This document shows positions 32,653 to 41,680 of a stretch of DNA of 64,000 nt, in pieces. This stretch comes from Linderina pennispora (Eukaryota > Kickxellomycota > Kickxellomycetes > Kickxellales > Kickxellaceae). Position numbers and translations under genes: made by a program. The first letter of the stretch is position 1; each line of letters starts with the position of its first letter. Below the pieces are notes generated by a model. It saw nothing but the letters and a program-made list of their open reading frames with translations, made no database searches and was not told the origin of the DNA. The DNA lies in assembly GCF_002104995.1 (NCBI RefSeq), contig NW_024468257.1, positions 744,001-808,000 on the forward strand, written 5' to 3'.

Positions 32653-33390
32653 GTTGTAAATGGTGAATACAGTAGAAAGCGAATGATAGAGAGTCGGGGC
32701 GTAGAAAAAGGCCAGAGCCCTATGAATTTATACCTGACAGGATTTTGAGCGGCCGCAAATTAGGAATTCGTCGGTGGCCACCAAGAGCCAAAGTGCGACA
32801 GTTGAAAATTGCGACATCAGCACTGTCTGACAAATAGTGGCACGGGACAGCGTGTGGTTTGGAAATTTGCCGTGGGAATGGCGTGCTTCAGTGCCGCATA
32901 TTCCGCATGTAATAATCTGCCAATCTGCAATTTCAGTGCATTTCAGGGGGTGCCTCTTTTGCTTGTTCTGCTCGTTTGCCATAGATAGGGGTGATGTTTT
33001 TTACAGTTATGGACTGTGTAATGAGATGAATAGAAGGGTATCTTGTGTTAATTCCTGGGTGATAAGAAAACCTGTCTTTAGAATAAGTACAAATATTAGG
33101 GTAAGATTAATTCAACCACGTAAAAAGGCGTTCAATATTAGAGTGAAAGTGTTAACCCAAAAGAGTACATAGGGATGGTTGGACAGGTATGGAGTGGCTG
33201 TTGACCAACAAGGGCAGCGGCGACTTCTGCATCTGTTAGTAGGACAGCCTTAAATTCCGTGTATACATACTTGGTCTTGCACATATTGCTGATTACTAAA
33301 TAGAAAGATGACTGTGGATCATTTCCACATTAGATCAAGACAAGGTTATCTCCAGTACCATCACTACTATTGAGCGTGCAGTTGTTGCTG
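32653..33390. other. intergenic upstream of oxygenase; no gene supported
   Basis: Promoter-proximal region with the TATA box, then AT-rich DNA without supported genes. Confidence 0.45.
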
Positions 33391-33559
33391 TTAACCTTCA
33401 AAGAGTCCAGTAGTTATGAGCTTTGTAGAATGAATATGGCTAGAAATTGCTAAGGAGAAAAAGGGAGGATGGGGCCGTTCCGGCCTACAATGTTCATATA
33501 GGTGAGTATTTGGATCTGCACATGGTGACGAAGGGCATGGGGTTGTCCGAATGTCAACA
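33391..33559. repeat. dispersed repeat copy 2 (LTR-like)
   Basis: About 169 bp, TGTTAACC...TGTCAACA ends, same orientation as 9318-9489. Flanks (TTGC, GATG) show no target duplication. Lies 75 bp left of solo LTR B. Confidence 0.55.
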
Positions 33560-33634
33560 GATGTAAGACCAGATGGAGGTGTAATGCTCAGGTGCAATGC
33601 TCAGGTGCAATTGCAAGGCTTTACAGTATTGTCT

Positions 33635-33877
33635 TGTTGCGCGCCCGGTGCGGCTGTCCCTGACGTCGACATGTCTGCCGAATCAGGTGACAGCAAGCCA
33701 GGCGCAAACGAGAGCCCCGCTACAGCCTACAATATAGAGGCAGAGTCTAGCCCCTGATAAGTTGCACAGACGGCCGTATTGAAAACGCCCCTGCGCAACT
33801 TGTCTATTCCCTGTTCTCTCTTTTCTTCAGTATTTAATATAGCTTTTAAAATCCTCACACATTCAACAACCACAACA
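33635..33877 (+). repeat. solo LTR B with 4-bp target duplication GTCT
   Basis: 243 bp, TGTTG...CAACA, flanked by GTCT at 33631-33634 and 33878-33881. The right inverted-repeat arm begins inside it at 33677. First 40 codons read as a Pol-like C-terminal tail ending NIEAESSP-stop; a hairpin AAGTTGCACAG / CTGCGCAACTT follows the stop. Confidence 0.88.
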
Positions 33878-34282
33878 GTCTTACACCGCTGATGTGGAGA
33901 AGGCAACAGCTGTCATCAATAGTTACAAATATTGATGGCCAATTCACTCAAGAATGCGTTACAGTCAGCGCAACACCTATCTGTATAATCTGCCTCTAGC
34001 TACTGCCGCCATGCTAATAATATCAATGGATTAATGGTGTATCTCAGAATCATGGCAAAGCTATCTCGCTTCCTGGAGATCTACATGCTGCAGCATCATT
34101 CCTATTTTTAGTTGATACTCACCAGCTGGCCCGCATGCACTGGCTAATTTTAAAGCTTCTACTCAGGAATCCTCACAGAGCGACCGCTAGCCCCCAAAGG
34201 GCGCATTGCAGGTACGTGGGAGAAGATCCTAGTTTCCTGGAAGCCATCGCTTTGATAACATTGTAGATTTGTAAATCACTAT

Positions 34283-34308
34283 CCACAAAGAATCCAGTAT
34301 CTTTGTGG
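34283..34308. repeat. small inverted repeat in RNase T2 upstream region (also in left arm)
   Basis: CCACAAAGA and TCTTTGTGG separated by eight bases, about 250 bases upstream of the RNase T2 start in both copies. Could be a regulator's operator; no factor can be named. Confidence 0.4.
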
Positions 34309-34410
34309 TATCGCAGTGATATCTACTATAGATAGCAGCTAGTCACATCGAGAATGATTATGTGCAACTGGCAATTGCAAATTTCTTTTCATAAGTATAC
34401 AGCAATCTCA

Positions 34411-34417
34411 TATAAAA
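34411..34417 (+). promoter_or_regulatory. TATA box of RNase T2, right copy
   Basis: TATAAAA 134 bases before the ATG at 34551; the mirror copy is at 23854-23860. Confidence 0.55.
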
Positions 34418-34550
34418 GCGAGTCGGCCCCAGCAGTTGTCTTGGTAATCTACATCATCATCAACATCAAGTCTTGTGTATACCTGCATTTTCCACCAAAC
34501 TCTGCATCAACACTACCCTACCATCCTCATTCCACTTCACCCACGAAACA

Positions 34551-35627
34551 ATGCGTCTAGCTTCAATTACTTTCATTGCCTGTGCCGTTCTTATTGCCTC
34601 CCCCGATATCGCTCTGGGTGCTTCGTCGGGCTCCAAGACAGGTTCCAAGTTAAACTCCAAGTTCGGCTCTAAGGGATCCTCGGGTAGAAACAGGCCTACT
34701 CCTGTCTCTGCTCCTGTGGCCAAATCGAAGACGGCTGCCCGCTCAAAGTCAAAGTCAAAGTCAAAGACAAAGTCAGTCGCACCGACTAAACCAGCGTCAA
34801 CTGCCCCTTCGACGACCGCCTCCCAGTCCACTGCATCAAATTCCGCCACCTCAACCAGTGCTGCACCCACGTCTACCCAGCTTACCCATGACATGTGCCC
34901 GCAAAATGTACTGTCTTGTTCGACTGAGGCATTGGCAAAAAAGGCCGATACCTGTTGCTATGAGCAATACGGCGTCCATGTGCTAACGCAGCAGTGGAAC
35001 AAGGATGTTGGACCCGCGGACATGTTCACGCTGCACGGCCTATGGCCGAGTGCTTGCAAAGGAAAGAGCCCTCCGACCTTTGGATGTGACAATTCTCGAA
35101 AGAAGAGGAAGGTCAAGTCAATTCTCCAGGCAGCAAAGCCTGAGCTGGTAGCTGACATGCTAATTTACTGGCCGGCCAGCGACAATAAGCACGATGAATT
35201 CTGGGGGAAGGAGTGGACAAGGCATGGCACTTGTGCAACAACTCTTGACCCAAAGTGCTTCAAGTCATACACCCAGAACGAGGACATTGTCGAGTACTTC
35301 TCCAACGCCATCAAGCTCCACAAGGCACACAATTATATTCCTGCACTGGCAAGCAAAGGGATTGTACCCGACGACACGGCGCTTGTCGATCCGAAAGACT
35401 TCAAGGATGCAATCAAGACCAAACTCAATATCGACGTGGAGATCTCGTGCACCCAGTCGGCGGATGGGACTGAGGAGATTTTGAATGAAGTGCGAACCTA
35501 CTTCAATGTAAAACTCACAAGCGACTATACCCTTACGGCGGCTAAGGGCAGGAACTCGTGCACCAAGCCATTTAAATTCCCCAAGAAGAAATCAGCCTCT
35601 TCATCTTCCACCTCTGCTTCGGCATAA
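34551..35627 (+). CDS. secreted RNase T2, right copy (probable donor copy)
   Basis: Same 358-residue product as 22644-23720: signal peptide, Ser/Thr/Lys-rich segment, T2 domain with LHGLWP and FWGKEWTRHGTC. The two coding regions translate identically. The right copy keeps an intact upstream LTR with its target duplication, so it is probably the original and the left one the duplicate. Start at 34551 because it opens the signal peptide; the ATG at 34473 is in the leader. The added K/S-rich stretch is unusual for T2 enzymes and may hold the enzyme at the wall or to RNA. Confidence 0.92.
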   Translation: MRLASITFIACAVLIASPDIALGASSGSKTGSKLNSKFGSKGSSGRNRPTPVSAPVAKSKTAARSKSKSKSKTKSVAPTKPASTAPSTTASQSTASNSATSTSAAPTSTQLTHDMCPQNVLSCSTEALAKKADTCCYEQYGVHVLTQQWNKDVGPADMFTLHGLWPSACKGKSPPTFGCDNSRKKRKVKSILQAAKPELVADMLIYWPASDNKHDEFWGKEWTRHGTCATTLDPKCFKSYTQNEDIVEYFSNAIKLHKAHNYIPALASKGIVPDDTALVDPKDFKDAIKTKLNIDVEISCTQSADGTEEILNEVRTYFNVKLTSDYTLTAAKGRNSCTKPFKFPKKKSASSSSTSASA

Positions 35628-35733
35628 ACCAAAATATTTTTGTGAGCTGCATGGAATTGACTGCTCCTGAATGTCTCTTATGTTCCTGTTTGTCATCAAC
35701 TTCATGCTATCAAGCATAAGCTTGAGTGTATAG

Positions 35734-35822
35734 TGGAGGTTATTCACAATTACTAAACTAGGTAAAAGATATTTAGAACTTTTAAAACTTTTACCTAGTT
35801 TAGTAACTGTGAATGACCTCCA
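35734..35822. repeat. 89-bp near-perfect palindrome next to the right arm
   Basis: TGGAGGT...ACCTCCA ends; 35-base stems with two mismatches around a 19-base centre containing ATTTAGAACTTTTAAAA. Begins two bases after the end of homology between the arms. Not present beside the left arm. Confidence 0.85.
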
Positions 35823-35921
35823 ATGGCAACTGGGATTTGGGTCTTTGGTGTTTTTATATGCCTGACTCTGGATGCCATTGGCGATACCATTGGTGTTGGC
35901 ATCTGGGTCTAGCGATAAATA

Positions 35922-35997
35922 ACAGTCGACTTGGTTGTCAATTGACTAAAATTGAATGCATCAACGAAGAATGGTATATTCCTTGTCCAATTTTTCT
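35922..35997 (+). repeat. short coding-like inverted repeat, right copy
   Basis: Matches the reverse complement of 27226-27305; frame SRLGCQLTKIECINEEWYIP is open. See left copy. Confidence 0.55.
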
Positions 35998-36049
35998 GGT
36001 CCCCGCACCTTGTATATCGCTACAGAGAAAAGTCCACAATTGGCGTCCT

Positions 36050-38373
36050 TCAAACAGCATCGACGGTGTCTACGGCCTCCTTTGCCTCTTTCCAGATCTC
36101 TAGATTCTTCTCGGCCCACTCGAGGTGCATCTTGGACATGGCTACCAGGACGGCCTTGACTTCGCGCATCTTTTGCTTCTGGAAGCGATCCAGATTATCT
36201 TGCGTGCTTGTGTTGACCAGCACCAGGTCGTTGCTCAGCATCTCAAGCTGCTCCTCCAGAATGCTGATCTTGTCCGAGGCCCGGCCGATCTGGTTGCGGC
36301 GCATCTGCTCGGGGTCCACATCCATCATGCCATTGAGTGCGTACGTCAGGCGGTTCATGATGCCGTCGCCCAGGGCCTTTGGAGACCGCAAGAGACGCGA
36401 CCCGAATGTCGATGATGAGGCCAGTGGCGGTGGGTTACTGGGAGCGGGTGACGTTTGTGGCGCGGTCCGCACGTGCAAGCCGCCTTCAGGGCTTAGCAGG
36501 TTACTGCTGTAGCGATTTCCCAGAGCCGGTGTCGATGCTGCCATCGCATTGTGCTGCGATTGCGGGAATGGCTCGCCCACAGAGCTGCCAGCTCCAAACG
36601 TAGGTGGCTGTTGCTGTTGCGGTAGTTGTTGTTGCTGCTGCTGCTGGTGATGGTGGTACTCACGAGCATTCCTGCTCAGCACCTGCCCAGCCAAAGTCTT
36701 GCTGCCAATGAATTCAGACTTGGCCATGTGCTCGTCGGCGGTCTCGCTGCGCACACGCGACCGGCCCTGGGCCGCGGCAGAGTGCTGCCAATGCCGCCCC
36801 ACATGCTAGACTCCTCCTGCTGGAACTGGGCCAGCGGATCGTCTTCGTCAACATCGTCGGCACACTTGTTCTTGCTGTCTAGATCACCACCGAGCGCCGA
36901 CAAGCTGTTGCGGTGGTTGCGAGACCTGACCGTGCCAAGCAGAGAATCGCCGCTGGTGGCTGTGCCTGACCGCGACCGCAGGCCAGGACCACTGGGTGAT
37001 ATCTCTCGATCCTCGGGGATGCTGTGTGAAGCCAGCGTCGGCGTGAACTCGGGGTGGTGTGCGTCGACATAGGACGCAGCTGAGCCGATGCTGGCACCAC
37101 GCGACCTTATTGAGCCAGCGGGCACATTGACCGAGGACGCAGCATCGGTGTTTGCTCTCTGCGGCGTGACAAAGCCATTGGGGTCGACATCTTCGGGTTC
37201 GCTAAAGTCCCCTGGGTTTGCAGCAGCGGCAGCGGTTGTAGTAGTCGGCGAGACCTTGGTGCCGCTTGTCTCAAGCACCTGCGCCAGCTTCTTTGCTTCG
37301 TCGTCGGCCTGGAGCAGCGTATCGAGCTTCTTCTTCTGGTACAGCAGAGCATCCTGGGTGTTGTCGACCTGCAGGTTCTTGAGCATTCGGAACCGGAGGA
37401 CCTGCTTGATGATGCTGGCGTACTGCGAGTACTCGTGGATAGGCTCGCTCATATCGGCCTCCATGCTACGCAGCAGGGCGTTAATCTCAATGTACGAGCT
37501 ATCAATAGCCTGGCCTGCCTTTTCGATTGCCGCTGCCAAGTCCTCGCGCTGATTGTCCAGCAGACTGAATCCGTTGAGCACAGCGCCAAGCTCCGCGTAG
37601 TCACCCGACAGCTCGCCCAGCTTGCGATAAATCTTGCGCTCGCTCTTCTCAACCACACCCGAGAACTGGTTCGAGTAGCGGTTCGTAAACAGCTCGCAAT
37701 CCATCCACCGCGCCTCGACGTTGCGAATCGGCGCCAGCGTGCTGGGCACAGGCACGTCTGCTGCAAGACTGTTCGTGGCAGCAATTTTGGGCATCTGCAC
37801 GCTGGTGCCGTCCGCGATGGATGATCCTGGAGAGCGTGACGGGGAGGAGTACAGCGGCGTCTTGGGCAGGTTGGTGACGACTGGCGAGTGCAGCACTTCG
37901 GTCCATGACACGCCGTTTTCAAAGAAGCGGTGCACAATGTGCTCGCTGCTCAGAATCGGGTGTTCGACCAGGTGGTTCAGGAACCGCTCCAGCATACGCT
38001 TGCGGCGCTCGATAATGTACTGGTCTTCCTTGGCTCGCTTTTGCAGCACTGCATACTGCGTGATTGAGTGCTTCTCGGGAATCGGCGGGACAATAAACGT
38101 CGGATACAGACGGCACAGGCACGTTCGCAGCGACTCAAATTCGCTGTAGCGGCGCTTCACTTCGTAGTCGCCAAAGATGATCGAGTACGCAATAAATGAC
38201 GAGCCGTTATCACTCAGCTTCTCGGCGTCGCTAATGTGGACGACATTGTAGAATTGCGGCGCTTGGTAGCCGATTTCGCCCTGCTCGTTGCGTTGCTGCT
38301 GCTCGCTGGCTTCGTCGAGCAGCTCGTGCAGGTGCCGGTCGATGGCACAACAGTAATCGTCAACTTCGGTCAT
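36050..38373 (-). CDS. SNX41: sorting nexin Snx41/Atg20-like (PX-BAR), one frame break
   Basis: PX-BAR sorting nexin of the Snx41/Atg20 group, which with Snx4 works in endosome recycling and selective autophagy. PX domain about residues 40-155 with the phosphoinositide-binding VKRRYSEFESLR and the group-specific VPPIPEKHSITQYAV and KEDQYIIERRKRMLERFLNH, followed by NGVSWTEVLHSPV. First BAR part about 215-330 (ESERKIYRKLGELSGDYAEL). A long disordered Ser/Pro insert with polyglutamine follows, typical of this group. The last BAR helices (ASDKISILEEQLEMLSNDLV, LDRFQKQKMREVKAVLVAMS) are read in another frame beginning near 36780-36770, within a GC-rich CCGCGGCCCAGGG stretch; a single missing base explains it. 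Total about 770 residues. Confidence 0.87.
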
Positions 38374-38606
38374 TGCCAGATGTGATAGAGAGGAAAAAAT
38401 ATAAATTTACAGGCTGATTGGAGCAAAAGAGAGAAGAAAAATGCCAGAGAGCAGAGATGACGTGTGTCAGCTGGGCATCATGCCAACAAATAGCATCTTT
38501 TTTGTCACAGCGAATTGTCATCAGGCCTGTATCGAGAATGAGCAGGCAAGTTTAAATAGCCTGTATTGAGATTGAAAACTTTTGTACAGCTGGTCTGGTT
38601 CGCTTC

Positions 38607-40748
38607 TCAGCAGGGGAATGCAGCGCCGAGCGGCGGCACAGGGGAGATGGACATTGCGATCATCTGGTCAACAACGCCCTCCTCGTCATCGTCGTCGTCG
38701 CCGGCACCTTCGATCGGCTCGCCGTCCTCGTCACTGTCCTCGTCGTCGTCGTCGTCACCGCCAACATTCCTCCACTCGAGGTAGATGGGGTCGATGTACT
38801 GGCGCGAGATGGGCAGGGCCATAGGGTCGAACGGGAAGAATGTATCGAGCTCCTTGCGCAGCAAGTTGCTGATGCTGTTGCGTGCAGGCTCGTCGGACTC
38901 TTCGGTATTGGTGCTGCGCTTGTTCTGCTGGATTAGCGCGTAGCAGAACAAAAAGTTTGTCTGCGAGGCCACAGCAGCAAACTGCTGGGCGACGGCAGCA
39001 GAGCAGGCACGCAGCGGGTTGAGCTTCGAGAAAACAACACGCTGGATGCCCTCAACCTCAGGGCACCAGCGCAAGCTGTCCAGCTCGGTCTCGACCAGCG
39101 GCTGGCCGTCCTGCGCCGTGGCCAGGTCTCTCCAGCGGAAGCAGAACAGGTACAACACCGCCTGTGTCACAGCGTAAAACACTGCATGCCGCTCAAAGTC
39201 TACGTGCAGCGAGCTGGCCGACACTGCCTTGGAAGACAGCGCCTGGGCATACGACCGCACCGGATCCTTCTCCTGCTGCTCCTGCCAATCGAGGTACGCG
39301 TTCGCCCACTGCACCAGCACGCCCATGACGTTCCGGACGATCTGCGTCGAGATAAAGGCAGCACGCGCAACAAAGCTGCCCAGGTATGAGGCCGCAGCTA
39401 CTTTGGCCACACTCGACACCCGGCCAGTGTTGAGATTGCGCACGGGGTCGCCTACCTTGCCCATCATGGTGCCCAGGAACACATCGGCGTACTGGGGGTC
39501 CTTGGCGCACAGGAAGAACACAAAGAATTGCGTGTAGCGCGATTTGAACGTTGGCAGGATGATTGTGTCGAACAGATCCAGGATCAGGAGGAATAGCCGC
39601 GAGGCAGACTCTGGCATCGCACCCTGCTGTAGGTCCAGCGCTATGTGCCGGTCGAGCCAGGCAAAGAGCACGTTCATCATTGCGTCGAGCTTGGAGATAA
39701 TCGGCCGGGCATCGTAGCTGACCTTGCCCAGGTCATTCTCCTCGTCCTCATCGTCTTCGTCATCACTCGAATCCGAGTCGGAGCCGGAGTCAGACTCTGA
39801 CGGGGCATCCCCATCGTCATTACCCTTCGTATCTACGTCATCATCCTCAAACTCGAACACGCCATCCTCCTCAGGCTCTGCCTGCTTCTGCTGCATTTCT
39901 TCCTCTTCCTCTTCCAAATCCTCCAGCTCCACCTGCACCTCAACATCGATCTGAATTACGCGGTTAAGCACCACCGCCAGCACATCCTTTCTGACGCTTT
40001 CTGCATACTCGAGGCACCGCAGCGTGTTCTGCAAAAACACCACCTGCACATTGATTTTGGCGGTCTTGAAAGGGCACTTTTCCACAATGGCCGCAGCCAG
40101 ACTGGTGCCGCAGGTTGGGATTGTCCGATACACCTCTTTGATGACCGCATGAACACGCTCGTGGACTATTCCCGCACCCTCCTCGCCCTTGTGGCTGCCA
40201 AATGAAAACCACCGCACCATCGAGTTCATCGCGTACGGTACCCACGCCGGGTGTGCTGACAAGATCTGGATCACCAGCGTTGCGTACCGGTGGACGAATC
40301 GCTCGTCTGGGTTGACCACCCAGTCGCTGAAGAAAATTGTGTTGATCAGGTCGCGGTAGGTGATGGTCAGACTCGATACATTCTCCGACAGCGCAGCCAG
40401 CCAGGGCGACACCTCCTCCGCGTATTTGTCCGCAGTCAACGGCGACGCATTCCGTGTATACGAGAACACCTTGATGAGCTTGAAGTACTCGTCCATTTTA
40501 CCCTACGAAACAACAAAAGCTGTCGGCCTCAGCAAAAATGAACGGGCACTGCTAGCTAGCGCGGAAAGGGCATCCAGAAATGGGCCAAGTACACTCACCT
40601 CCTTCACTTGCTGGAGAGCGTTCTCTGTGAATTTCCGCAGAAACACCGCCTTGTCGATGGCTAGTCCTGCAGGCAGCTGCTGTTCCCCTGTCGTGGCCAC
40701 TGGCAGCCGGATCGGCTCCTTGAACGACACTGTCTTGTTGTTCGCCAT
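38607..40748 (-). CDS. RRN3: RNA polymerase I initiation factor Rrn3
   Basis: Bridges RNA polymerase I to core factor at rDNA promoters. Two exons: 40748-40599 (50 codons, MANNKTVSFKEPIRLPVATT...) and 40502-38607, joined across a GTGAGT...CGTAG intron of 96 bases in phase 0, giving GK-MDEYFKLIKVFSYTRN. Total 681 residues. HEAT-like helical content is typical (WVVNPDERFVHRYATLVIQI, SKLDAMMNVLFAWLDRHIAL, FLLILDLFDTIILPTFKSRY, QFFVFFLCAKDPQYADVFLG). A long acidic/serine loop lies about residues 245-300 and a second acidic run near the C terminus, both known features of the family. A start at 40496 (MDEYF) would lose the first exon; the splice is preferred because family members have such an N-terminal leader. 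Confidence 0.9.
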
Positions 40749-41002
40749 TTGAATGTATGTGAAAAGGTGTGGTTTATGTAAATGTTGAGTAGACAGGAAG
40801 GCAAGAGCAGCAACCTTGTTCTGCAGTCCTAACAAGACGAGGAAAAAAAAAAAAGTTGCGGCGAAAAAAAAAAGCTGACTCGGCTTGCTCAGCGGCCGGC
40901 GGCTCGAGCCGATCAGCAGAGGTGTGCAGTGGGACGAGCAGCAGCGATAGTTGATCAAGGCAGCTCGCTTTGTTTTAGCTTTGTGCATTTCTCCAATTCG
41001 CC
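40749..41002. promoter_or_regulatory. divergent promoter, RRN3 / TPR gene
   Basis: 254 bases between two divergent starts, with A runs at 40848-40875. No TATA box. Confidence 0.45.
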
Positions 41003-41614
41003 ATGTCTTCTATTCGCCTACTTTTTTCTCGCGCAGCTGCTGCTGCACCCCGCAGGGCTGTCGTCTGGTGCCAGCCGCACCGTGTTCAGCTCGCCAGCAC
41101 GCAGCGTCTCTATGCAACCAGCATCGACAATGGCATGACTCCGAGCCAGCAGGCCAACGAGCACATGCGCCAGGGCATCGATGAAATGTCTCGAGGCAAC
41201 CTGGCCCAGGCACTCAACAGCTTCTCGCACTCACTAGCATTGAATCCGACTGCCGATGGGCACTACAACAACGGCGTATGTCTCTACTCGCTGGGGAACG
41301 TGGACGAGGCGCTGGACCACTGGGAGAAGGCACTGAGCATTGATCCATCGCAGGCCGACGCCCATGTCAATGCAGGCAATGTATATTTCATGAACAAGAA
41401 GGATGCCGACAGCGCGATCAGGCACCTGAAGAAGGCAATTGAGCTGTCGCCAAAGGATGCGGAAATCCAGTTCAACCTGGCCTGCATATACGAGGCAACC
41501 AGCCAACTCGAGTGGGCCATCAAGATGTATGACAGTGCGGCAAGGCTGGGCCTGGAGAAGGCAAAGACATATATGCGCAATGCAGTGGCAAAGCAGATGA
41601 AAAAGTCCATCTGA
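41003..41614 (+). CDS. mitochondrial TPR-repeat protein
   Basis: 203 residues, one exon. N-terminal SIRLLFSRAAAAAPRRAVVW is an amphipathic Arg-rich mitochondrial presequence. Then four or so tetratricopeptide repeats, with canonical positions in LAQALNSFSHSLALNPTADG, GVCLYSLGNVDEALDHWEKA, DSAIRHLKKAIELSPKDAEI and LACIYEATSQLEWAIKMYDS. TPR proteins act as protein-binding scaffolds; this small mitochondrial one may help assembly of a respiratory or import complex, but no orthologue is named. The start codon is fixed by the presequence. Confidence 0.82.
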   Translation: MSSIRLLFSRAAAAAPRRAVVWCQPHRVQLASTQRLYATSIDNGMTPSQQANEHMRQGIDEMSRGNLAQALNSFSHSLALNPTADGHYNNGVCLYSLGNVDEALDHWEKALSIDPSQADAHVNAGNVYFMNKKDADSAIRHLKKAIELSPKDAEIQFNLACIYEATSQLEWAIKMYDSAARLGLEKAKTYMRNAVAKQMKKSI

Positions 41615-41680
41615 ACAACCACGTAATCAATAAATACATAAAGTGGAAAGGGGTAACAAATATTTTACAGACGATTACTA

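Larger units (their letters stand above)
33677..35732 (+). repeat. inverted-repeat arm, right (2,056 bp)
   Basis: Reverse complement of 22539-24594, carrying the RNase T2 gene, about 670 bp upstream of it and the end of LTR B. Outer end is two bases from the palindrome at 35734-35822. Confidence 0.92.
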
